DNA of 64,000 nt from the NCBI RefSeq assembly GCF_001886695.1, contig NZ_CP018097.1, forward strand, positions 62,001-126,000. The letters are read 5' to 3'. Of the stretch, positions 1 to 9,267 are shown in pieces (position 1 is the stretch's first letter; each line of letters begins with the position of its first letter). The notes under the pieces were generated by a model. It worked only from the letters and a program-made list of their open reading frames with translations, did not search any database and was not told the DNA's origin. The DNA comes from Aurantiacibacter gangjinensis (GTDB lineage: Bacteria > Pseudomonadota > Alphaproteobacteria > Sphingomonadales > Sphingomonadaceae). A program made the position numbers and the translations under genes.

Positions 1-449
1 GTCGCGCTGGTGATGCCCTGCGTTGCCTCGTCCGATCTGAGCTGCGCGTCTACCCGCACGACAAGCCGAGCTGTCCGACCGTTCGCCAATTCTTTGGGAA
101 TGGCGCATTCGAAAGGCAGCATAGGCGCGCTGCTCCGACCGACCGACACGCCATCCAGCCAGGCCTCGGCATAGTAATCGGCCGATCCGAAACGCAGAAC
201 GAGCTCATTTCCTTTCGCCGGTTCGGGAAGGAAAACATCGGTCTGATACCAACCCGCGCCGCAGAAATTCATATATCCGGCCTCGGCAAGCTGCTCGTTC
301 CAGCTTCCCGGTACCGCCACGTGAAAGGCCTCACTTTCGGCGATGCCCTTTTCCCAGTCGGGTCTCGTGCCCTCTTTTTCGAAAGCGACGCGCCAAAAGC
401 CCGACAGATCCCGCGCACTGCGGAACGAATTGTTTTGCGGGCCGATCAA
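1..449 (-). CDS. GH2-family glycoside hydrolase, N-terminal part (runs off window)
   Basis: Only about the first 149 codons lie in the window. The minus-strand reading gives a typical GH2 sugar-binding domain: 'LSGFWRVAFEKEG' near the start, 'VAVPGSWNEQ', then 'GAGWYQTDVF' and 'AEAWLDGVSVG'. I see no ATG upstream in frame; the best start is a TTG at 449 whose last two bases begin the kdgK stop (TTGA, 4-base overlap), so the gene is probably translationally coupled to kdgK. No signal peptide is visible with this start. The catalytic domain is outside the window, so the substrate cannot be read; by context a beta-glucuronidase or beta-galactosidase acting on oligosaccharides of an acidic polymer. 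Confidence 0.75.
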   Translation of the reverse strand, partial: MIGPQNNSFRSARDLSGFWRVAFEKEGTRPDWEKGIAESEAFHVAVPGSWNEQLAEAGYMNFCGAGWYQTDVFLPEPAKGNELVLRFGSADYYAEAWLDGVSVGRSSAPMLPFECAIPKELANGRTARLVVRVDAQLRSDEATQGITSA

Positions 450-1378
450 ACCGGCATCGCTTCTGCGGGAATGATGGCGCCGGGATGCATCACCACCTCG
501 CCTGCCAGCCTGTTCCCCGCCGCTGCTGCTTCCAGTGCGGTGGCCCCTGCGAGGTAGGCCGAGAGAAACCCTGCGTTGAAGGAGTCGCCCGCGCCCGTAG
601 TGTCGTAAGCATCGCGCGGCTGAGCAATGGGAACTCGCTCGGCGGTGCCATCTTTCGATGAGACGACGGCTCCTTCTGCGCCTACCTTGAGCACGACGAG
701 ATCGACGCCTGCATCGTGCCAACGGCGAATTGCTTGATCTTCATGTGTATCGCCGTGGAGCGCCCGCTCATCGTCGAATGTAGGAAGCGCGATGGAACAA
801 TGCCCGGCCATAGATGCGACTGCTTCGCGCGCGGCAGCAGGATCGGCCCATCCGCGCGCACGATAATTGCCATCGAACGCGACATGCCCTCCCCTGGCGC
901 GCACGGATCGAGCGAGCTCGGCAATCTGCGCTCGATAGTTCCTGTCGAAAAGTGAGAGCGTGATGCCAGAGAGGTAGAAAACGTCGGCTTCCGACGCATT
1001 CTGCAACGCTTGCGCGCTACCTTCAACTTCATGGAAGCCGCGGGCAGCCGAACTGTCGCGCCAATAGGTAAATGTGCGTTCTCCGCTGGCGTCTGTCTGG
1101 ATTGCATAGAGGCCGGGCAGGCGGTCATGATGAACGAGCAGGAGATCGTCGCAGACTCCCTCCGCAGTAAGAAAAGCCCGCATTGATGCGCTGTAGGGGT
1201 CTTGCCCGGTCGCACTCATGAAATGCGTTTCCAGTCCCAGCCGTGCGCAATAAATGGCCACATTGGCGCAGTCGCCACCGAAGCTGATGCTCCACATTTC
1301 CTGATCGGGAACGCGGCTCAGTTCGATCATGCATTCGCCGAAACAGACGATGCGCTGGCTTCGCTGTGGACCGGTCAC
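446..1378 (-). CDS. kdgK: 2-keto-3-deoxygluconate kinase (PfkB family)
   Basis: 310 residues, the usual length for PfkB sugar kinases. It would phosphorylate 2-keto-3-deoxygluconate (KDG) to KDPG, the last common step of the hexuronate pathways. Visible motifs are the N-terminal 'CFGECMIELS', 'FGGDCANVAIYCARLG' (PfkB signature 1 region) and the C-terminal ATP/anion-hole motif 'DTTGAGDSFNAGFL' with the catalytic Asp. The start is GTG at 1378, four bases after the manD stop; translation is probably coupled. It lies directly downstream of mannonate dehydratase, which makes KDG, supporting KDG rather than ribose or fructose as substrate. KDPG aldolase is not in the window. Confidence 0.9.
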   Translation of the reverse strand: MTGPQRSQRIVCFGECMIELSRVPDQEMWSISFGGDCANVAIYCARLGLETHFMSATGQDPYSASMRAFLTAEGVCDDLLLVHHDRLPGLYAIQTDASGERTFTYWRDSSAARGFHEVEGSAQALQNASEADVFYLSGITLSLFDRNYRAQIAELARSVRARGGHVAFDGNYRARGWADPAAAREAVASMAGHCSIALPTFDDERALHGDTHEDQAIRRWHDAGVDLVVLKVGAEGAVVSSKDGTAERVPIAQPRDAYDTTGAGDSFNAGFLSAYLAGATALEAAAAGNRLAGEVVMHPGAIIPAEAMPV

Positions 1379-1382
1379 CTCG

Positions 1383-2591
1383 TCACCAGTTCCACATCGT
1401 GCCGTCTTCCAGGCGCGCGACCGGCAGCTGCATTGGCTTGTAGGGATACTTGGCCGCCTCTTCCTCGTCGATATCGACGCCGTGTCCGGGCGTCTCGCCT
1501 ACCAGCAGGTATCCGTCCTCGAAGGCGTAGTTGTGGGGGAAGACAGCGTCGGTCTCCGGCGTATGCCGCATATATTCCTGTATGCCGAAATTGGGGACCC
1601 AGCTGTCGAAATGCACGGCCGTTCCCAGCGTCACGGGGGAGAGGTCGGTCGCACCATGGCAGCCCGTGCGAACCTGGTAGATTGCTGCGTAGTCAGCGAT
1701 GCGGCGCAGCCCGGTCACGCCGCCAGCACCGACAATGGTGGCGCGTATATAGTCGATCAGCTGTTCACCGATGAGATCCTTGCAATCCCAGATCGTGTTG
1801 AAGATCTCGCCGACGGCAAGCGGCGTGACCGTATGCTGACGCACAAGGCGGAATGCCTCCTGGTTTTCGGCAGGCGTACAATCTTCCATCCAGAAGAGTC
1901 TTGCAGGCTCGAGACTCTTGCCTAGCCGTGCTGCCTCTATCGGCGTGAGGCGATGATGTACGTCGTGCAGGAGATGGTGGTCGAAGCCAAACCGGTCGCG
2001 CAATGCCTCAAACAGCTTGGGCGCGTAGTCGAGGTAGCTGGTTGTATTCCAGAGCGTCTCGCTAGGGAGCGCGGCATCGGCTGGCTCGTAGTACAAGTCG
2101 CCCCGGCCGACGCCATAGGCGCCTTTCACACCGGGAATACCTGTTTGGGCGCGGATTGCCTTATATCCCATCTCGATATAACGACCTACTGCATCGACGG
2201 TCTCGTCGATATCGCCCCCATTGGCATGTCCGTACACCATCACGCGGTCGCGGCTCTTTCCGCCCAGCAGGTCGTAAAGAGGCATCTTAGCCGCCTTTGC
2301 CTTGATGTCCCAAAGCGCGACATCGACAGCCGCAATCGCACGCATGGTGACAGGACCTCGGCGCCAATAGGCGCCTCGATAAAGGAACTGCCAGATGTCC
2401 TCGATCCGGCGAGCATCCTTGCCTATCAGTGCAGGGCAGACGTGATCCTCGAGATAGGAAACGACGGACAATTCGCGGCCATTGAGCGTCGCATCCCCAA
2501 TGCCTGTCAGCCCGCCTTCTACCTCGATCTTGAGGGTGACGAAGTTGCGCCCCGGGCAGGTCACTATGACGCGTGCCGATTTGATCTGCAT
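1383..2591 (-). CDS. manD: D-mannonate dehydratase, enolase superfamily (ManD type)
   Basis: 402 residues, the same length I recall for the structurally studied Novosphingobium aromaticivorans ManD. It dehydrates D-mannonate to KDG in the cytoplasm. Metal ligands are visible at D210, E236 and E262; R147, Y159 and H212, the catalytic set described for ManD, are also at the expected numbers. Motifs include 'LLHDVHHRL', '[10 protein letters not shown]', 'AVGEIFNT' and the C-terminal 'MWNW'. It replaces the unrelated UxuA found in enterobacteria. A 170-base gap separates it from the sulfatase upstream and holds possible operator copies, so it may have its own promoter. Confidence 0.93.
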   Translation of the reverse strand: MQIKSARVIVTCPGRNFVTLKIEVEGGLTGIGDATLNGRELSVVSYLEDHVCPALIGKDARRIEDIWQFLYRGAYWRRGPVTMRAIAAVDVALWDIKAKAAKMPLYDLLGGKSRDRVMVYGHANGGDIDETVDAVGRYIEMGYKAIRAQTGIPGVKGAYGVGRGDLYYEPADAALPSETLWNTTSYLDYAPKLFEALRDRFGFDHHLLHDVHHRLTPIEAARLGKSLEPARLFWMEDCTPAENQEAFRLVRQHTVTPLAVGEIFNTIWDCKDLIGEQLIDYIRATIVGAGGVTGLRRIADYAAIYQVRTGCHGATDLSPVTLGTAVHFDSWVPNFGIQEYMRHTPETDAVFPHNYAFEDGYLLVGETPGHGVDIDEEEAAKYPYKPMQLPVARLEDGTMWNW

Positions 2592-2658
2592 GTCGATTAT
2601 CCTCCCGCCGCCCGTTTGCGAGATGAAACGGATCGAGTTGTTTCTTTCACCGGGAGTA

Positions 2659-2693
2659 TTGGCCTGTCAAGTCTCAGACATCTGTCTTACCAA
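2659..2693 (-). promoter_or_regulatory. Candidate FadR-type operators upstream of manD
   Basis: The 170-base gap before manD contains TTGGCCTGTCAA (2659-2670) and CTGTCTTACCAA (2682-2693). Both resemble the TTGGYCTGACC motif found before gntR, the chemoreceptor and the TonB receptor, and the FadR-family consensus TNGTNNNACNA, each with one or two mismatches. They lie about 70-100 bases upstream of the manD start. A secondary promoter for manD-kdgK under GntR control is inferred. Confidence 0.4.
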
Positions 2694-2761
2694 TTTGCGA
2701 AGCATGCAGCTAGTCATGGACATACGATCGCAGACGGCTGCCACTGTCCCGAAACCGCGAC

Positions 2762-4390
2762 CTACCGGGCAACCGACCTCATCCAATTCTCATAGGCTTG
2801 GGCGAAAAGTTCGACACGCTCGGGATACAGGCCAGCGACATTCCGGGTTTCAAGGGGATCGGCGGCAAGATCGTACAATTCCCACGATACGGAATCGGCC
2901 TCGCCCGTTTCCGCGTGCGAAACGAGTTTCCAGCGACCCTCGCGCACCATCCGGCCACCGCCCCATTGATTGAAGATCGCGCGATCGGCTGGAGAGGTTT
3001 CGTCCGAAGGGATCAGCAGGCCCGACAGGTCGATACCGGCAAGCGCAGGACTATCCGGCTCCGGGCCAGCCGAAGGATCATATTCCCGCCCTGTCAGAGA
3101 AAGAAGAGTGGGGTGCAGGTCGATCAGATGCGCCGGCTCCGTCACGATTGCGCCTGCCTGCCCGACACGGTCCGGCCAATGGGCGATAAAGGGAACGAGC
3201 AGCCCCCCATTGAAGCTGTAATTCTTGTAATAGCGAAGCGGCGTGTTGGCGACCTCCGCCCAATTCCTGCGCAGGCTTGCCCAGCGGCCGACCGTTCCAA
3301 TCGGGTTTGCCGATCCGATATCGGTGCCCTCTTGGGTCAAGACCTCTTCCGCACTTGCGCCGTTGTCGGACGAGAAAATGATGAGCGTGTCGTCAAGCTC
3401 TCCCTGATCTTCGAGCCAATCCAGTACGCGGCCGATGTTGCGATCGAGATTGTCGATCATCGCCGCATAAACTTCCATCCGGCGCGCCTCGTCCTGCCGC
3501 TCCTGTTCACTGAGGCGCTCCCAGTCGTCCCATGCCGGATGGGGTCTTGGCGCTTCGGCAGCGATCAAACCCATGGCCGTCTGCCGCGCATATCTGGCAT
3601 TCCCGATGGCGGCGTATCCGGCATCGTAACGACCCTGATGGCGCGCGATGTCTTCCGGTCGCGCGTGCAGAGGATCGTGCGGAGAGGTGTAAGCAAGATA
3701 GAGCAGCTTCGGCTCGTCGCGATATTCGTCGAGCAACTCGATCGCCCAATCGGTAAAGGCGTCCGTCGCATAGAAATCGGCATCGGTACCGTACAAGCCG
3801 CGCCGACAGTCACGGTCGACGCACCACCAACGCCCATCCTCCTCCTTCCGCGCGGGCTCCGCCTCGCCCGCGCGTGCCTGCGTGCCCGGATTGAAGTAAT
3901 TCGCCGCCCCGTCACGCAATCCACGATATCTGTCGAACCCGCGATCCATCGGGTGGGTGGTGCTGTGGTGTTTCCCGACCATCAAGGTGCGGTATCCCGC
4001 TCCGCGCAGACTCTCTGCAATTGTCACGCCGCCCTGCATGGGCACGCGCGCCGACCTGTCCGTGCCGGTCTGCTGCGGATAAAGCCCGGTCAGCAGGGCG
4101 GAGCGAGAAGGAAAGCATTTGCCAGTGGAATGAAAATTGGTGAACCGCACACCGCGCGCCGCCAACCTGTCGAGGTTGGGCGTGGGGACCTCAGAGCCGT
4201 AGCAACCGAGATCGGCAAATCCCATATCATCGGCCAGTATTATGACGACATTGCGTGGTGCGGCCGGACGGGCAGAGTTTGCCATTCCGGCGCCGGACTG
4301 GCGAGGAGGAAGGGCTCCGTATGCCGCGAGCAGGCCGAGCATTCCAAGCACGGTCCGCCGGGCGAAAGTCGGTCTTTTTGCTATGCGCAC
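2762..4390 (-). CDS. Exported type I sulfatase
   Basis: 542 residues. The arylsulfatase signature with the cysteine converted to formylglycine is clear: C92-F-P94-S-R96 in 'GKCFPSRSALLTG', followed by 'LYPQQTGT'. Other family features are 'ILADDMGFADLGCYG' (metal Asp pair), 'MVGKHHS', and 'IIFSSDNGA'. The N-terminus 'RRTVLGMLGLLAAYGALPP' is a probable Tat signal, so it acts in the periplasm, presumably removing sulfate esters from oligosaccharides. Its start overlaps the end of the upstream enolase-superfamily gene by 10 bases. The maturation enzyme (anaerobic SME or FGE) is not in the window. A sulfatase in a uronate locus points to a sulfated, perhaps marine algal, polymer; this is inference. 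Confidence 0.9.
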   Translation of the reverse strand: MRIAKRPTFARRTVLGMLGLLAAYGALPPRQSGAGMANSARPAAPRNVVIILADDMGFADLGCYGSEVPTPNLDRLAARGVRFTNFHSTGKCFPSRSALLTGLYPQQTGTDRSARVPMQGGVTIAESLRGAGYRTLMVGKHHSTTHPMDRGFDRYRGLRDGAANYFNPGTQARAGEAEPARKEEDGRWWCVDRDCRRGLYGTDADFYATDAFTDWAIELLDEYRDEPKLLYLAYTSPHDPLHARPEDIARHQGRYDAGYAAIGNARYARQTAMGLIAAEAPRPHPAWDDWERLSEQERQDEARRMEVYAAMIDNLDRNIGRVLDWLEDQGELDDTLIIFSSDNGASAEEVLTQEGTDIGSANPIGTVGRWASLRRNWAEVANTPLRYYKNYSFNGGLLVPFIAHWPDRVGQAGAIVTEPAHLIDLHPTLLSLTGREYDPSAGPEPDSPALAGIDLSGLLIPSDETSPADRAIFNQWGGGRMVREGRWKLVSHAETGEADSVSWELYDLAADPLETRNVAGLYPERVELFAQAYENWMRSVAR

Positions 4391-5679
4391 GACTCCGTGA
4401 TCTGCTGCAGCGAAGACAGGTAATCCGGATCGAAGGTGATGCCCAGCCCCGCCCCCTGTGGCACCGGCAGCCGACCATCGCGTGCTACGAAACGGCCTCC
4501 GCCGAGCGTCATCTCGTAAGGCACTTCATCGGGATCACCCTTATATTCCTGGTAATCCGTCGTGTTTTCCAGAAGGCTGGCAAAATGGGTGGCATACAGA
4601 CTGCCGAGGCCTCTTCCGGAAATATGCGGTACGGTCTGCTTTCCCAGCAGCGCCGCCATCCGCGCGACACGCATGCTTCGCACAAGGCCGCCGAAATAAA
4701 TGAGATCGGGCTGCACGATCTGCAGCGAATCCGTCGCGAGATGCCATTCCAAGGCCCGCATGCTGGAGTCTTGCTCGCCTCCCGCGATCGGGACCGCAAG
4801 ACTGTCGGCGACGATCTTGTTTTCGATAAGATGATCGAACGGCACCGGCTCTTCAAAAAAGCCGTAATCGTGCTCCTCCAGCATACGACCGAAATGTAGC
4901 GCGGACTCCACATCATAAGACCCGTTGGCGTCGGCATATATCACCATATCTGGGCCGAAGGCGTCACGGACCATGGGTATCAGCGCGCTATCCCGTGCAT
5001 CACTCTGCTCCGTCTGGTGCATGCGCGCGCCGAGCTTGAATTTCACAGCCCGAGCGCCGCTTGTGCCGACGTCGCGCTGTAAACGCTCCACAACCCATTC
5101 GGCGCTCCGCTCCCTATCCCCGTTGGCGTAGTAGACACCCGTACTATCGCGAACCGGATCGCCCAACAGCCTGTTGATCGGAAGGTCCAAGCGCTTGCCA
5201 AACAGATCGAGCACTGCAAGTTCCAGCCGCGCGATGGCACTCCAGAACGGCAAGCCCTGCCACTTGTAATTGCTGTCTTCGAGATAGACACCTTCCAGCA
5301 AGGCCTCGTAGTCGCGCAGATCCTTGCCGATGAAGAAAGGCGCGATGCGATTTTGCAGGACAGGCCAGAAATCGGGGAAACGGCGATTATTCGTGAGCGT
5401 CCATCCCACACCGCCATCCGTATCCATGATCCGCACGAAATACTGATCGTCGCGCCTGAGGATGTCGATCCGCTCCACGATGATCGGCGTGTTTCCAAGC
5501 AGGCTGCGGCGCAGCACCGGCTGCGCTGCGACTGCGCGCAGACGCGCCACGAGATCGCGAGACGGGACCGCATCGGAAACTTGCTCTCGATCCGATGAAA
5601 ATGCCACGCGAGGAAGCGCCATGCCGCTCGCCGCAAGCGCCCCGATGCCCGAAATCCTGAATAAATCGCGGCGTTCCAT
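4381..5679 (-). CDS. Tat-exported enolase-superfamily protein (mandelate racemase group)
   Basis: 432 residues when started at ATG 5679, which has a strong ribosome site (GGGAGGTGGGA directly before it). A longer reading to 5880 is open but has no such support. The N-terminus 'MERRDLFRISGIGALAASG' is a twin-arginine signal. The catalytic barrel keeps the K-x-K pair (K213, K215 in 'VKFKLG'), D250 in 'YADANGS', E277 in 'FFEEPVPFD', E302 in 'AGGEQDSS' and H352 in 'PHISGRGLG', so it should be an active acid-sugar dehydratase, epimerase or cycloisomerase. Export of such an enzyme is unusual. First gene of the minus-strand unit with sulfatase, manD and kdgK. The exact reaction cannot be read from sequence. 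Confidence 0.8.
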   Translation of the reverse strand: MERRDLFRISGIGALAASGMALPRVAFSSDREQVSDAVPSRDLVARLRAVAAQPVLRRSLLGNTPIIVERIDILRRDDQYFVRIMDTDGGVGWTLTNNRRFPDFWPVLQNRIAPFFIGKDLRDYEALLEGVYLEDSNYKWQGLPFWSAIARLELAVLDLFGKRLDLPINRLLGDPVRDSTGVYYANGDRERSAEWVVERLQRDVGTSGARAVKFKLGARMHQTEQSDARDSALIPMVRDAFGPDMVIYADANGSYDVESALHFGRMLEEHDYGFFEEPVPFDHLIENKIVADSLAVPIAGGEQDSSMRALEWHLATDSLQIVQPDLIYFGGLVRSMRVARMAALLGKQTVPHISGRGLGSLYATHFASLLENTTDYQEYKGDPDEVPYEMTLGGGRFVARDGRLPVPQGAGLGITFDPDYLSSLQQITESCA

Positions 5680-5730
5680 TCCCACCTCCCTTTGCCTCAC
5701 CCAAAGCTTGCGTTCTGGCACCACCGAGGT

Positions 5731-5759
5731 ATTACCAATTAAAGATTTGGTCAAACCAA
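5731..5759. promoter_or_regulatory. Divergent promoter region with palindromic FadR-type operator
   Basis: Between the divergent genes starting at 5679 and 5869 lies TTGGTCAAACCAA (5747-5759), a perfect inverted repeat (TTGGT / ACCAA, 3-base spacer), with an extra half-site ATTACCAATT at 5731-5740. It fits the FadR-family pattern TNGTNNNACNA and resembles the ATTGGT...ACCAAT operators known for UxuR/ExuR. Control of both flanking units by the GntR protein of 19646-20389 is inferred. Confidence 0.55.
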
Positions 5760-5868
5760 TCTCGAGTGGAGTGTCGTTGTCCACTGGGGGTCGGCAAGCG
5801 CTGGCTTTGTATAACAGTCGCGGGGTTGTTCTCACATTCCCTTGGATAAATCGGTGCGAGCCGATTGA

Positions 5869-6840
5869 GTGAAGGAGCAACCGATTACCTCGGATCAGGG
5901 CGATGAGGCGTATTGGTCGGGAGAGATCGTAGTGTCAGAATATTTCTCGCATGCCGTTCATGCCGACGACTCGGTAGCATTGATGCTCTCGTCGCCGCGT
6001 GTGGGCGAACGATTCAAGCAAGTGGCACGCGACTATCCGTCCTTGATGCGAATGGGCTCCATTCAACGCGCGGGTCGCTTTCTCATCGAACCCGTGCTGA
6101 CGGATATTCGCAACCGCCCTGAAGACGCGCGCGGCGCGGCGTATGACCGGCGACTGGCGATCGCATTGTCGCTGCTTTCGCACATCGCGGCAGACAGCTA
6201 TTTCAAGCCTGTCTACCGGGAGATTGCGACCGAATATTACGACAACGAATATCGCCATTCGCCCAGCGACATGCGGATCATGCAGGATACGGCTTTGTGG
6301 CATTTGCGGCGCGAGATGCCCCTGGCCCAGAACGATCCGAAATATGATCCGCTCGTCTTCGAGCACGCATTGCGCTTTACATCGCAGCAATCGGCTGAAC
6401 AGGCGCGCCATTTGGAGCATATGTTCGGTGGCCTCATCGTCCAGCAATTGCTGCAGCTGCATGAGCTGTATCCTGAGGGTGCCGATGCTGGACGAATGCT
6501 CCGCGGCTACATCATCGCGCTCGATCCTATATATATCGATACCGCTCGCTATGCCGATCTTTCCGCTCAGCCGTACCTGAACCACGCGCAGCGCTATCTT
6601 ATCGAGCCGCGTTTCTATGATCCTGCCGACCCGTTCATCGCCTTGAGTGTCGATGTGCAAAACGGCGCAGACCCGGATCCCGACCGCTTGCAGGAAGCGA
6701 TGTCCACCGATCCAGCCACGCTATCGCAGTGGGGCACGTCTTTGCGTTTTGCCGTAGAATTTTTCGAGTCTGCTCAACGCTATGTCGACGGCGAAATTGC
6801 ACTCGGCGAATTCACCTCTTCCCTCGAATTGGAGGACTGA
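5869..6840 (+). CDS. Protein of unknown function, possibly distantly related to zinc-dependent phospholipase C-like proteins
   Basis: 323 residues, no signal peptide and no membrane segment that I can see; largely helical and rich in His and Asp. 'LSLLSHIAADSYFKPVYRE' resembles the 'L-x-H-x-x-x-D-x-x-x-x-P' element of the Zn_dep_PLPC group, but other zinc ligands are not obvious, so this is a weak hint only. The start is uncertain: GTG 5869 has little ribosome-site support, while GTG 5932 is preceded by GGGAGAG at 6 bases. It is divergent from the sulfatase unit across an operator and is followed two bases later by another orphan gene. A role in the uronate locus is by context only. Confidence 0.6.
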   Translation: MKEQPITSDQGDEAYWSGEIVVSEYFSHAVHADDSVALMLSSPRVGERFKQVARDYPSLMRMGSIQRAGRFLIEPVLTDIRNRPEDARGAAYDRRLAIALSLLSHIAADSYFKPVYREIATEYYDNEYRHSPSDMRIMQDTALWHLRREMPLAQNDPKYDPLVFEHALRFTSQQSAEQARHLEHMFGGLIVQQLLQLHELYPEGADAGRMLRGYIIALDPIYIDTARYADLSAQPYLNHAQRYLIEPRFYDPADPFIALSVDVQNGADPDPDRLQEAMSTDPATLSQWGTSLRFAVEFFESAQRYVDGEIALGEFTSSLELED

Positions 6841-6842
6841 AG

Positions 6843-7848
6843 ATGAACCTGATTTCCGGCAAATTTCACTGCGACCGGCGCACACTCTTGGGCGGGATCG
6901 CGGCCCTCTCCGCGTCACTGGCAATGCGGGCGACCGTCCTCGCGCAACGCGGGCGGTCGGCAACCGGGCTTCCACCATCGCTCATGCGCTCTGCGGTGAT
7001 CCACGATGCACTGGTGCTGCTGGTATCCGATGAAGATATGGACGGCGAATGGCAGGATGCCTTCATACCGCTGCCGCTCGAAAAGTCATGGGAATTCTCT
7101 TACGCTTATGGGAGCAGCGCTCTTGCAGAGCGTCGTGACCTGGTCTTCTCGGTCATCGCCCGAACGGCCGAGCAGTGGGAGGGGCGCGAAGAAGCCTATG
7201 GCGACCTGCAACGATACCGTGGCGGAATGGTCGAGCGCGAGCTCGTTGCTGGTGCCGGACTAGCTGCCGCCTTGGCGTCCGAACAGCAACTGACCGTTTT
7301 TCCGCAATTTGCAGATCCGATGGATCTCGACGCACATTATCTGTCGGGCATGCTCGGGCCGGAATTGCCTGGCGAGGAGATGATGGCCCGTCTCATTCGG
7401 CTTCAATTCGAGCGGGCGATGATCATGATGCATACTGTGGAACCCGACCTTGACGGGACGGGCAGCGACGATGCGATGGCAATGCACGCTGTCGACAATA
7501 TCGATGTCGGCGATGTGAACCGGTATCTCGACAGGTATGTGGAATGGGTACTTGGTGCGGATGATTTTTTCCGCTACTCTCGCAAGGCGCACGATTGCGG
7601 CAGCCGGCAACCGGGCCGCTGTCGCGGCGCTCTTCGATAAAGACGATGCAATTGTGCGCGCGGCGCGAGATTATCGTATCGGCCTCGGCACCCCCAGCAC
7701 ACCGGGGAGCTGGTCGGCGCAATCACCCGGTACAGCATTCGCGCGTTGTGTGCAGGCCGGCTATATGGCGACGCGACTGATGGTCGATGCAGCGCGTTAT
7801 CCGGATCGACGGGCAGAAGCCGAGCGAGACCTCGCCGCACTGCTCTGA
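6843..7848 (+). pseudogene. Tat-exported protein of unknown function, frameshifted at a T6 tract
   Basis: The first frame starts at ATG 6843 with a Tat-like signal 'DRRTLLGGIAALSASLA' and runs to a stop at 7640. The reading clearly continues in another frame to 7848: dropping one T from the six at 7565-7570 joins '...EWVLGADDF' to 'SATLARRTIAAAGNR' and ends '...ERDLAALL', giving about 334 residues. Either a genuine mutation, a base-call error or slippage explains this. I recognise no family. It follows the 5869-6840 gene by two bases and is presumably co-transcribed with it. Marked as broken because the frame as given is interrupted. Confidence 0.6.
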
Positions 7849-7887
7849 GGCTAACCTTCGGTCACAAGGACGTGTCTCCAAGGCGCG

Positions 7888-9267
7888 TTAGCGAGATACC
7901 CCGTCGCTGTCCAAGGGCAGGTCATACAGCACATCTTGCATGAACATGTCGGCACGCGTACTGGCGCCATGCTGTTCAACAATCGCGATGTCATTAAGAC
8001 TTAGGCCGCGAATATGGCCTAGGGCGAAGTGCGCATTTGCCGAGGAATAGTCCACGCTACCTCTCTGTCCCTCAATTTCAATATTGCCGCGCGGCTTGCT
8101 TGAAGCGGTAGCAAGATCGATCGGGCCGCTTACCGATATCGTTATGTTCTGTAGCGACAAACCTTCAATCGGCGCCTCAGGGTTGCCGGCGATAAGACTG
8201 GCCCCGCCAGTCATGATCGTCATGTCGCGGAATACGGTGTCGACTACCCTGCCGAGGGAGCGATCCGCGTCGCGCCGATCGATATCGATGAATATGGGGA
8301 ACTGGCGCAAGTGCCTGCCGCCGGTCTCTATATCAATGTTTTCAAAGACATTGTTTTGATGCATGCCGCCGTCGATCATGAAGATGGCTATGCCGTAGCG
8401 CGAATTCCGGATTTGCAAATTGCGGAAAACGGAGTTGGTCACGCCAACATGCGAGCTGGTGCCGAACTTCAAGGCCGCGTCATCGCTTTCGAGATAGCTG
8501 TCTTCGACAAGAATGTTGTCGACCGGTCGCTGACCGGATTTGAGGACAATCGCATCGTCTCCGGTACGAATATCAACGTCACTGATCCGCATATTGGAGG
8601 TATCGCGTATCTGTATGCCATCCGTGTTCGGGCTGCGGGGATCATTCCGGATGGTGATGCCCGTCGCACTTACATCCGAACACGCATGGAACCGCACAGC
8701 GTAAGCAGGCATGTTCGTCATGGTGATGCCCGAGAGGTGCGTATCCCGGCAATTCGCCAATTCGATGACAGGCCCGGGCCGCGGTAGTGTGGGTCGCCTC
8801 AGGCCGCTATCATAAAAATCCTCGTCCCAGAATGCCTCGCCATTGCCTTCGATCCGCCCTGCCCCATCGATCCGCAGCCCGGTTACACCATCGGCCAAAA
8901 GCGCAGCGCGTACGCTCGCCGTCCCTTCATCCTGCCGGATGATCGTTTCGGGGAACAACGCAATATCGGGGTGCAACGAAAGGACCGCGCCATCGTCGAT
9001 CAGGAAGGTCATGTTCGAGCCCAGACGCACGGTACCGGTAGACCAATCGCCGGCCGGCACCAGCACAGTACCGCCGGTTCCGGAACATTGATCGACAGCC
9101 TGCTGAATAGCGTCAGTGTCGGCCGATTCGTCTCTAGAAACAGCACCGAAATCGCGAATGTCGCAGCGCTGAGAATTGCTAGATGCACCGGCAGCAAGGG
9201 GGAATGCCAAAAGCGCAGTTAAGGCAGCGAGCATCCCGCCGACAAAGCGAGCCCAATGGCGCTTCAC
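7888..9267 (-). CDS. GH28 polygalacturonase-family enzyme, secreted
   Basis: 459 residues from GTG 9267, which overlaps the upstream GH2 stop (GTGA). The N-terminus 'MKRHWARFVGGMLAALTALLA' ending at 'AAGASS' is a Sec signal. The right-handed beta-helix typical of GH28 starts at 'CDIRDFGAV'. Catalytic Asp residues are present: N214-T-D216 ('SPNTDGI') and G236-D-D238 ('TGDDAIVLKSG'); H273 in 'SSHVG' fills the usual G/S-H-G position, and 'NSRYGIAIF' stands where R-I-K is usual. Hydrolysis of galacturonan-type or rhamnogalacturonan linkages in the periplasm is expected. Last gene of the long gntR-uxaC operon; 39 bases separate it from the convergent plus-strand gene. Confidence 0.85.
   Translation of the reverse strand: MKRHWARFVGGMLAALTALLAFPLAAGASSNSQRCDIRDFGAVSRDESADTDAIQQAVDQCSGTGGTVLVPAGDWSTGTVRLGSNMTFLIDDGAVLSLHPDIALFPETIIRQDEGTASVRAALLADGVTGLRIDGAGRIEGNGEAFWDEDFYDSGLRRPTLPRPGPVIELANCRDTHLSGITMTNMPAYAVRFHACSDVSATGITIRNDPRSPNTDGIQIRDTSNMRISDVDIRTGDDAIVLKSGQRPVDNILVEDSYLESDDAALKFGTSSHVGVTNSVFRNLQIRNSRYGIAIFMIDGGMHQNNVFENIDIETGGRHLRQFPIFIDIDRRDADRSLGRVVDTVFRDMTIMTGGASLIAGNPEAPIEGLSLQNITISVSGPIDLATASSKPRGNIEIEGQRGSVDYSSANAHFALGHIRGLSLNDIAIVEQHGASTRADMFMQDVLYDLPLDSDGVSR

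Noticed and set aside
5680-5880. N-terminal extension of the enolase-superfamily gene
   Set aside because: It would run through the divergent promoter and operator; ATG 5679 has a strong ribosome site and begins a Tat signal.
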